Assembly (NCBI RefSeq): GCF_020524885.1
Contig: NZ_JAIVKJ010000001.1
Span: 744,001-808,000, forward strand
Direction: 5' to 3'
DNA: 64,000 bases
Origin: Microbulbifer elongatus
GTDB lineage: Bacteria; Pseudomonadota; Gammaproteobacteria; Pseudomonadales; Cellvibrionaceae
Of the stretch, positions 10,453-16,937 are shown in pieces. Below the pieces are notes generated by a model. That model was not told the DNA's origin, did not search any database, and worked only from the letters and a program-made list of their open reading frames with translations. The translations under genes and the position numbers were made by a program. Positions within the stretch are counted from its first letter, which is position 1, and every line of letters begins with the position of its first letter.

Positions 10453-10878
10453 TCAGTTGGGTATCTTGTGCGATTGTAACGGATATCCCCGATCACGGAA
10501 GTGGCTGTATCGCGTTCTGGAGCGTGCGAGGGAGTCGGGGTGCTGGCAAACGATCTCCGCAAGGCGATCAAACTGGCTGAACCAGGTGGGAATCTCGGCA
10601 CAAAGATTGATCAACAGGCCGTGGTGTTGGCCGGGATCTTCGCCACTATTAATTTCGATGGCCGCCTGCTGGTCCAGGTTCTGGGGCGCGTGGGGCAGGA
10701 AGCTATCCTCCCGAAAGGTCCACAGCGTCTCGTCCAGTTGCTTGGCCTGCTGTTCGCCATCAACGGCGATGAGCACGCGCAGGCCATTGCGGAAGGCTTT
10801 TTCAGCGAGACGGCAGGCAAAAACCTGGATTTCTTCCGGGTTTTCAGACGGTAGGACGTAAAAGTCTATTCGAGTCAT
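10453..10878 (-). CDS. holC: DNA polymerase III chi subunit
   Basis: HolC is the clamp-loader accessory subunit that connects the DNA polymerase III holoenzyme to single-strand binding protein. The 141-residue length and the N-terminus (MTRIDFYVLPSENPEE) fit the family, as do the central ALRVLIAVDGEQQAKQLDETLW-like segment, the FLPHA motif and the later GEDPGQHHGLLINL region. The gene follows pepA after a block of repeats and precedes the Pro/Glu-rich gene by 27 bases. Confidence 0.9.
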   Translation of the reverse strand: MTRIDFYVLPSENPEEIQVFACRLAEKAFRNGLRVLIAVDGEQQAKQLDETLWTFREDSFLPHAPQNLDQQAAIEINSGEDPGQHHGLLINLCAEIPTWFSQFDRLAEIVCQHPDSLARSRTRYSHFRDRGYPLQSHKIPN

Positions 10879-10916
10879 CAGATGCTGCTTTCAATGCACA
10901 AAATGGTCGATGCGAA

Positions 10917-11030
10917 GGCGCCGATGCCCGGTACCACTTTGTGAAACCTTCCGCGAGAGGGACCTCGCGGAAGAGCCCCCATGGATGGGTTTACGGCGCG
11001 TTTCACAAAGTGGTACCGGGTAGCGGCGCC
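10917..11030 (+). repeat. Palindromic three-way-junction repeat, copy 1
   Basis: A perfect 20-base outer inverted repeat (10927-10946 with 11001-11020) encloses a perfect ten-base-pair hairpin (10948-10957 with 10964-10973, loop AGGGAC). A 27-base core follows (10974-11000, beginning AGCCCCCATGGATGGG). A basal GGCGCC pair (10917-10922 and 11025-11030) closes the element. Two further copies occur at 11077-11181 and 38599-38707 with the same core and loop but different stems. It has no open frame of note. Confidence 0.85.
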
Positions 11031-11076
11031 GCCATTTCACTTGTTCTGTGCTTCAGAATCTAGCGTGGTGGCGGTA

Positions 11077-11181
11077 CAGGTGCTGGTGACGATTTGCGAG
11101 ACACGCCGTAAACCCATCCATGGGGGCTCGGCTGCGGCCGTCCTGGCCGCAGACGGTCTCGCAAATCGTCCCCAGCACCTG
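11077..11181 (-). repeat. Palindromic three-way-junction repeat, copy 2 (inverted)
   Basis: This copy has the opposite orientation to copy 1, 56 bases away. Its outer arms (11077-11101 with 11157-11181) match at 24 of 25 positions but are unrelated in sequence to the arms of copies 1 and 3. The inner hairpin (11132-11139 with 11145-11152) is CTGCGGCC paired with GGCCGCAG, and its loop on the minus strand is AGGAC. The 27-base core (11102-11128 on the minus strand) is nearly identical to the other copies. It ends 29 bases after pepA and could influence transcription there. Confidence 0.83.
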
Positions 11182-11210
11182 CACCTTCTCATCAGCAATT
11201 GTGCTTCGGT

Positions 11211-12692
11211 TTAAACGGTCGTTTGTTTTTTGTTCAGGATGTATTGCAGCAACAAAGGCACCGGACGTCCGGTTGCACCTTTCGCCGCTCCGGATTTCCA
11301 GGCACTGCCTGCGATATCCAGGTGTGCCCAGTTGTAGTCCTCGGCGAACCGGGCCAGGAAGCAGGCCGCGGTGACGGAGCCGGCTTCACGGCCACCGATG
11401 TTTTGCATGTCTGCGAAGTTGGAGTTCAGCATGGGCTGGTACTCGTCCCACAGGGGCATGCGCCAGGCGCGGTCGCCGGTGGTTTCGCCTGCGGCAATCA
11501 GTTCTTCCGCGAGCTTGTCCTGGTTGGCGTAGAGGCCGGTGGCGTGGTTACCGAGGGCGATTACACAGGCTCCGGTGAGGGTGGCGACGTCAATGACCAC
11601 GCTGGGCTTGAACTTGCCCGCCCAAGTCAGGGCGTCGCAGAGCACCAGACGGCCTTCGGCATCGGTGTTGAGAATCTCGATGGTCTTGCCGCTCATGGAG
11701 GTAACGATGTCGCCGGGTTTGCTGGCGCGGCCGCTCGGCATGTTTTCCGCAGCGGCGACAACGCCCACCACGTTGACCGGCGCATTCATCTCAACCAGTG
11801 CGTTCATTACACCGAAGACACTGGCCGCACCACACATGTCGAACTTCATTTCGTCCATCATGGCGCCGGGCTTCAGGCTGATACCGCCGGTGTCGAAGGT
11901 GATGCCCTTACCCACGAGAACGATGGGTTTCTGGCCGGCTTTACCGCCCTTGTAGTTCATCGCGATCATCGCCGCCGGCTCGTCACTACCCTTGGCAACG
12001 CTCATAAAGGCGCCCATGCCGAGGGATTCCATTTTTTTGTTGTCGAGAACGGTGGTGGTCAGTTTTGCGTGTTTTTTCGCCAGCGCCTTGGCTTCCGAAG
12101 CCAGGTAGCTGGGGGTGCAGATATTGCCGGGCAAGTTGCCCAGCTCGCGTGCGATATTGCTGCCGCTCGCCTGGCCGCCGCCGAACTCAACACCTTGCTG
12201 AATGGCTTTCAGTTGCTTCTTGTCCGGTGCATGTACCGCAAATTTCGCCAGAGGGTAGGGCTTGGCGTCGCTGAGGCAGCGGGTGAATTTGTAACCGGCA
12301 AGGCCCGCGGCCAGTGCCAGCTGTTGTCCCTGCCAGGCCACATCGACGTCTTTAACAGCAACCTCGGTGAGGTAGCTGGTCGCGTCTTTCTGGGACTTGA
12401 CTGCGTTTGCACTGGCGCTGGCCAGTTTGCGGAACTCGGCGGTAGAGATTGGTGCTTTACTGGTGCGAACCAGCAAAATACGCTCCGCACTGCCTTCTAC
12501 AGCGGGCACCAGCAAGGTGCTGCCAGCGGCACTGCCGAGGTCGCCGCGCTTGAGCAACTTGGCGAGGCTGCCGCCATTTGCCTTGTCGAGGGTGCTGCCG
12601 CTGTCGGTGAAGCGGTTTTTGTTGTCGACGGCGATAATGGCGCAGGCAGTGCGCTGTTTGCTGATGTCGGTGACCTTGGCGGTAAACTGCAT
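11211..12692 (-). CDS. pepA: Leucyl aminopeptidase (cytosol aminopeptidase)
   Basis: PepA is a cytoplasmic hexameric M17 metallo-aminopeptidase that releases N-terminal residues. In some bacteria it also binds DNA at carAB and Xer sites. The 493-residue protein carries the M17 signature NTDAEGRLVL near residue 340, with the upstream metal ligands in VGKGITFDTGGISLKP and KFDMCGAA. The length is typical. It is divergent from lptF, the common arrangement in Pseudomonas and relatives. An AAGGAA site precedes the ATG. Confidence 0.95.
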   Translation of the reverse strand: MQFTAKVTDISKQRTACAIIAVDNKNRFTDSGSTLDKANGGSLAKLLKRGDLGSAAGSTLLVPAVEGSAERILLVRTSKAPISTAEFRKLASASANAVKSQKDATSYLTEVAVKDVDVAWQGQQLALAAGLAGYKFTRCLSDAKPYPLAKFAVHAPDKKQLKAIQQGVEFGGGQASGSNIARELGNLPGNICTPSYLASEAKALAKKHAKLTTTVLDNKKMESLGMGAFMSVAKGSDEPAAMIAMNYKGGKAGQKPIVLVGKGITFDTGGISLKPGAMMDEMKFDMCGAASVFGVMNALVEMNAPVNVVGVVAAAENMPSGRASKPGDIVTSMSGKTIEILNTDAEGRLVLCDALTWAGKFKPSVVIDVATLTGACVIALGNHATGLYANQDKLAEELIAAGETTGDRAWRMPLWDEYQPMLNSNFADMQNIGGREAGSVTAACFLARFAEDYNWAHLDIAGSAWKSGAAKGATGRPVPLLLQYILNKKQTTV

Positions 12693-12972
12693 GTAGACGG
12701 TTCCTTGATGTTCTACTAGATGGCCCGAAGCTTTCCCAGGCTACGTTTGGCATTCAACGGTAGCGGGATCTCGTCGCTCGGCAAGCTTCCGGGCCGAGAC
12801 ATTGTCGGGCTTTTTGGTGATAATGCGCCGCACAAGTTTAACCCGATAAGGATCGGATTGCTTTATCCGGTGTCCTATGCTGACGCCGGGGGATTCCAAT
12901 TGGTATCTAAACTGGAACTTTGATTCCACTCGCTTCTGTTTTCGAACCGCAACCAGGGACGCTGGACACTCA

Positions 12973-14118
12973 GTGATTATTTTCCGCTACCTTTGTCGCG
13001 AACTGCTTGGTGCGACGCTGGCAGTCAGTGCCGTGCTGCTGTTGATGGTGATGAGCGGCCGTTTTGTGAAGTATCTGGCGGAAGCGGCGGCGGGCGACAT
13101 GTCCGCGGGCATACTGTTTTCACTAATGGGCTACCGCCTGCCAGGCTTTCTGGAGCTGGTAGTTCCACTGGGCTTTTTCGTCGGTATTCTGCTGGCCTAT
13201 GGACGCCTCTATATCGAGAGTGAAATGACGGTGCTGCACGCCTGCGGCTTCAGCGAGCGCCAGCTGCTGCGTTACACCCTGGTACCCGCGTTATTAGTGG
13301 CAGCACTGGTTACGGCGATGAGCCTCTACCTGACTCCCACCGGTATTGAACGTACCTCTCACCTGTTGACTGCCGATAAAACCCGCAATGAGTTTGATCA
13401 CCTGGTGCCGAAGAAATTTGTCGCCACCGGCGGTGGCCGTGCGGTGTACTACGCGGATGGGCTGAGCGAAGACCGCTCCACCATGCATGATGTATTTCTC
13501 GCCGAGTTGGGTAACTCGCGGGGAAACATGGACACGGATCATCAGATTGTTACCGTGGCCCGTGAAGGTGTGCAGCAAATAGACTCGGAAACTGGTTTGC
13601 GATACCTGGTGCTCCGTGATGGTTATCGCTACGAAGGTGTGCCCGGACAGAGCGATTACCGGCAGATGGCGTTCGACAGTTACGAAGTACTGCTGGATAT
13701 TCCCCGACTGCGCTCCAAAGCCAGTGAGAAGTTGCAGTCCATGTCGACGGCGGCACTGTGGAAAAGCGAGAACCCGCGGGAACGAGTCAACCTGCACTGG
13801 CGCTTTAGTCTGCCGGTGCTGGTTCTTGTGGTGGCGATTCTCGCGGTCCCACTGAGTCGCACCAATCCCCGACAGGGGCGCTACGCCAAAATGATCCCCG
13901 CGGTTCTTCTGTACATCGTCTATCTGGTGGCCCTGCAGGGCGTTCGAGGTGCAATCGAAGACGGCAAGATAGAACAGGCCTGGGCCATCTGGTTGGTGCA
14001 TCCGCCGTTCCTCATCCTGGGGCTGTTACTGCTGGGCGGGCGCAATCGCAAGCCACGCAAACGCAGACTGGATCCACCGGCGGGTGACGACAATGGAGGC
14101 GCTAATGTCCCGGCTTGA
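12973..14118 (+). CDS. lptF: LPS export ABC transporter permease LptF
   Basis: LptF is one of two inner-membrane permeases that, with LptB2 and LptC, extract lipopolysaccharide from the inner membrane for transport across the periplasm. The frame is open from an ATG at 12877, but the family start fits the GTG at 12973 (VIIFRYLCRELLGATLAVSAVLLL), giving 381 residues. Three N-terminal membrane segments, a periplasmic domain between about 130 and 270, and three C-terminal segments match the YjgP/YjgQ architecture. The end overlaps lptG by 14 bases, so the two are translated from one operon. Confidence 0.93.
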   Translation: MIIFRYLCRELLGATLAVSAVLLLMVMSGRFVKYLAEAAAGDMSAGILFSLMGYRLPGFLELVVPLGFFVGILLAYGRLYIESEMTVLHACGFSERQLLRYTLVPALLVAALVTAMSLYLTPTGIERTSHLLTADKTRNEFDHLVPKKFVATGGGRAVYYADGLSEDRSTMHDVFLAELGNSRGNMDTDHQIVTVAREGVQQIDSETGLRYLVLRDGYRYEGVPGQSDYRQMAFDSYEVLLDIPRLRSKASEKLQSMSTAALWKSENPRERVNLHWRFSLPVLVLVVAILAVPLSRTNPRQGRYAKMIPAVLLYIVYLVALQGVRGAIEDGKIEQAWAIWLVHPPFLILGLLLLGGRNRKPRKRRLDPPAGDDNGGANVPA

Positions 14119-15166
14119 TGCGTATATCGCCCGCACCATAACCCTGGCAATCCTCGCGGTACTGCTTGTCATCCTTGGACTGGACGTGATTTCGGCCATT
14201 GTTGACCAGCTCGAGGACCTCGGTGGCGATTACCAATTCACCAATATACTCGAATACGTGCTGTGGACTCTGCCAGAGCGCATATACAGTCAGCTGGGAT
14301 TTTCCGCCCTGGTGGGGTGTATGGTGGGGCTGGGCACACTGGCAGGCACCAGTGAACTTACGGTTATGCGCGCTGCCGGGATATCCATTGGGCGGATTGC
14401 CTGGGCGGTGATGAAACCGGTACTGATATTGATTGTACTGGGGCTTTTTCTCGCAGAGCTGGTAATCCCTGTAACAAACCAGACTGCCGAGAGCCGCAGG
14501 GCTATAGCCCAGGGGGAACTGGAAAACTCCGGTCTGGAGCAGGGGTTGTGGCTGCACGACCGAGACGAATTTGTTCATTTCAATGCCGCATTGCCTGGCG
14601 GCACCCTGTTTGGCATCACCCGCTACCGGTTTGATGAAGATCGGCAGCTGGAGCGCGTCGTGTTTTCCGAGCGCGGGCTCTATGAAGGCGGGCGCTGGAC
14701 GTTGCAGAACAGTCGCCAGACCAGCCTGACACCCGAGCACGCATCCAGTAGCGTGGAGGCCCGCTCCTACTGGGATTCGGATATCTCGCCGGATCTGTTC
14801 TCCCTGGTAATACCTCTGCCGTCCGATCTGTCGCCGCGCAACCTCTGGTCCTACGGCAAGTTTCTTGACCGCAAGGGTGAAGAGTCTGCCCGCTATTGGC
14901 TGGCGTTCTGGAAGAAAGTACTGCAGCCATTGACCATTGCCGGCCTGGTGATGATGGCGATCTCGTTTATTTTCGGGCCGCTGCGGGAAGTGACTACTGG
15001 TCTGCGGGTGTTTACCGGGGTGATCGTGGGGATCGTGTTCCAGACGGTGCAGGATATGCTGGGGCCATCGTCGGTGGTGTTCGGATTCCCGCCGTTTATC
15101 GCGGTACTGGTCCCCATTTTGGCCAGCTTCCTGCTTGGCTGGTTGTTGCTGAAGCGGGCGCGCTAG
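14105..15166 (+). CDS. lptG: LPS export ABC transporter permease LptG
   Basis: LptG partners LptF in the LptB2FGC lipopolysaccharide extractor. The 353-residue product starts MSRLDAYIARTITLAIL at the ATG at 14105, inside the end of lptF. The longer frame from 14084 would add residues with no counterpart in the family. N- and C-terminal membrane bundles flank a periplasmic beta-jellyroll region at roughly 120-260. The C-terminal segment MAISFIFGPLREVTTGLRVFTG is characteristic of the family. Confidence 0.93.
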   Translation: MSRLDAYIARTITLAILAVLLVILGLDVISAIVDQLEDLGGDYQFTNILEYVLWTLPERIYSQLGFSALVGCMVGLGTLAGTSELTVMRAAGISIGRIAWAVMKPVLILIVLGLFLAELVIPVTNQTAESRRAIAQGELENSGLEQGLWLHDRDEFVHFNAALPGGTLFGITRYRFDEDRQLERVVFSERGLYEGGRWTLQNSRQTSLTPEHASSSVEARSYWDSDISPDLFSLVIPLPSDLSPRNLWSYGKFLDRKGEESARYWLAFWKKVLQPLTIAGLVMMAISFIFGPLREVTTGLRVFTGVIVGIVFQTVQDMLGPSSVVFGFPPFIAVLVPILASFLLGWLLLKRAR

Positions 15167-15258
15167 CCATCAAACACAACAATATTCTGTGAAGGAGCTG
15201 CTGCGTGGTAGCGGCTCCGTCGCAGCGTTATCGGGCGCGCATCTGCATTCGCCCGGAA

Positions 15259-15765
15259 TCAGAGCTTCTTCTCTTTCTTTTTCTTCGGCAGTCGTCGCAC
15301 TTCCGAGTCCGATGCCAGATCGTGCCAGCTGGCGCCATCCGTGCGGAAGTAACCCCACACAAACCCCAGAAAGAAACAACCCACAGAAATTGGTCCTACA
15401 AGGGCGCGGATAAAACACTGGTACCAGCTCAGCTGTACGCCATTGTTGTTCGCCACCATCAGCCGCCAGGCGCGCATGCCAATGGTCTGGCCGGCTGCGC
15501 GCCAGGACCAGAAAAAATAGCCCGCAGTAACCAGAAGCAGACCGAGCTGATAGAGGGGGCCGCCCACGCAGGGGGTGTAGTCGATATGCTCCGGCTGGCA
15601 GTGCAGGCCGCCGAAGGTGGTGGCGACGAGCAAGGCGAAAAATCCGTACACCATCCACAGTCCAGCGACGATCAGAATGTCATAGACCAGGGCCATCAGC
15701 CGAGGCAACACACGGGCGTGGGGAAGCTGGTTGAATTGGGTGGGAGTCTTGACTGTTTCGGGCAC
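15259..15765 (-). CDS. RDD-family membrane protein
   Basis: This 168-residue protein has three or four hydrophobic segments. The first, after PRLMALVYDILIVAGLWMVYGFFALLV, carries the Arg-x-x-x-x-x-Asp spacing that names RDD proteins, and WRAAGQTIGMRAWRLMVANNNG matches the family's conserved second block. The start is GTG at 15765 with a CGGAG-type site upstream. A basic tail (RRLPKKKKEKK) ends the protein. RDD proteins are linked to ion or compatible-solute transport in a few species, but no specific function can be given. It converges on lptG with a gap of 92 bases. Confidence 0.82.
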   Translation of the reverse strand: MPETVKTPTQFNQLPHARVLPRLMALVYDILIVAGLWMVYGFFALLVATTFGGLHCQPEHIDYTPCVGGPLYQLGLLLVTAGYFFWSWRAAGQTIGMRAWRLMVANNNGVQLSWYQCFIRALVGPISVGCFFLGFVWGYFRTDGASWHDLASDSEVRRLPKKKKEKKL

Positions 15766-15850
15766 GGGTATCTCCGCCGGTAAGAACTGGCGGCGATTCT
15801 AGCAAAAAGGTGCAGGGGCCGGGGAGAGTGAGTAGGGGGCTAAAGGTGGT

Positions 15851-15875
15851 AAAAAGGGGGCCATAGCCCCCTTGC
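15851..15875 (-). terminator. Rho-independent terminator of the 15916-16416 gene
   Basis: An eight-base-pair GC-rich stem (15854-15861 with 15866-15873) ends in a T run when read on the minus strand, about 40 bases past the stop codon. Confidence 0.8.
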
Positions 15876-15915
15876 GGTTCTTCAGGACGGTGATCCGATA
15901 TTTCGCTGGAGTGGA

Positions 15916-16416
15916 TCAGAACTCGTACTGTATAGAAATCTTGAACTTGTCATCCGACAGACGGAAGTCATAGTCGAGCGCATTGTTCAGGCGGCCACCG
16001 CTATTGGTGTAGCGCAACAGCGGATGTTGTTTACTGCGCTTGTGCTGTTCCATATAGGTCTTGAAGCCCATCTTCAGGATCTCATTCACTGCGCGGCCAC
16101 CGGTCACGTTCTGGGTCTCTTCCGGGCGGGTGTGTTGCTCCAGCCACTGGTGGTTCAGGCGACGGTGCACCATGCCCATAGAGTTGTTGCGCAGGTTTTC
16201 GGCTGATTCGAACAGGGCCTGGTTGTCCATGCCAAAGGCGCTATCAATGAAAAAGGCGTTGTCAGCCTGAAGATTCAGGGCGCTGGTGGAGTCGGGAATG
16301 AAGATGTCGTCGGCAAGCAGGGGGGCGGAAGCAGGCAATAGCACGAACACGATCGCAGCCGGCAGGCTGGATACTAGGCGCTTGTTGGAACGAAACCGAG
16401 TACTGCAAGTTTCCAT
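15916..16416 (-). CDS. Uncharacterised exported protein
   Basis: The 166-residue product has a Sec-type signal peptide (RSNKRLVSSLPAAIVFVLLPASAPLLADD, cleavage near residue 36). A small mature part follows with no cysteines and the C-terminus DDKFKISIQYEF. The terminal Phe after alternating residues suggests one or a few beta-strands reaching the outer membrane, but the protein seems too short for a complete barrel. I do not recognise a family. It is monocistronic, with its own terminator, and shares a 520-base upstream region with the divergent hexosaminidase gene. Confidence 0.72.
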   Translation of the reverse strand: METCSTRFRSNKRLVSSLPAAIVFVLLPASAPLLADDIFIPDSTSALNLQADNAFFIDSAFGMDNQALFESAENLRNNSMGMVHRRLNHQWLEQHTRPEETQNVTGGRAVNEILKMGFKTYMEQHKRSKQHPLLRYTNSGGRLNNALDYDFRLSDDKFKISIQYEF

Positions 16417-16937
16417 TTTTCCACCCCGGGCGTTTTACTGGCTCAGAAAGCTGATGAACAGCGTCTGAATTTATTATGGCTCACCCTTTATAAACTGTTG
16501 TATCTCACAATTTCCGGTGTTTTTCCAACGACATGTCTGACTTCATTGTTGCTTGTAGTCATGTTTCTGTGGGGCCCGCAGTTACTGGATATCTAGAGTT
16601 TTGCCCAGTCTGCGGGGCCTGCAGGGCGGAACCCGCCAATGTTTTTTAAGACCAAAACCATTGAGTCGCAATCCGCCTTATAAAAACTTTGTCTAGTCGT
16701 TCCGGTATTGGATCGTTAACGGGAAAACTGGTTCAGCAGTCATATGACTGGTGGCGCACAAATGGTCGCCCGAATCATCGATCAAGTTGACGGAAACAGA
16801 GATTATCCTCCCGCTTGTTGACAGCGCTGTCTTTTTCGCTATGGTGGATCACCGACCGGATTGTGAATTTCCGGAGTGACACATAAGAACACTATTGGCA
16901 TCAGTACACGGTGCTTCCACTTATAAAGAGAAGATCG
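16417..16937. other. Divergent intergenic region with two palindromes and a promoter
   Basis: This 520-base AT-rich stretch separates the divergent exported-protein and hexosaminidase genes. It holds a 14-base perfect palindrome at 16737-16750 (CAGTCATATGACTG), the operator/promoter annotated separately near 16818, and a weak GGCGG/CCGCC hairpin followed by a T run near 16630-16650. I see no convincing coding frame in it. Confidence 0.6.
16818..16845 (+). promoter_or_regulatory. Promoter overlapped by a LacI-type operator (NagR-like)
   Basis: A TTGACA box (16818-16823), a 16-base spacer and TATGGT (16840-16845) form a sigma-70-like promoter about 90 bases before the hexosaminidase ATG. The perfect palindrome GACAGCGCTGTC at 16820-16831 overlaps the -35 box. 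A CG-centred palindrome of this kind is typical of LacI-family operators, including NagR sites in chitin/GlcNAc regulons of marine gammaproteobacteria. Repression relieved by GlcNAc or chito-oligosaccharides is inferred. Confidence 0.6.

Noticed and set aside
11199..12719. A 506-codon plus-strand frame antisense to pepA.
   Set aside because: It mirrors the pepA reading frame and has no domain of its own; long antisense frames are common in GC-rich genes.
16420..16660. Possible terminator or small RNA right of the exported-protein gene.
   Set aside because: The GGCGG/CCGCC stem is only five base pairs and there is no promoter evidence.
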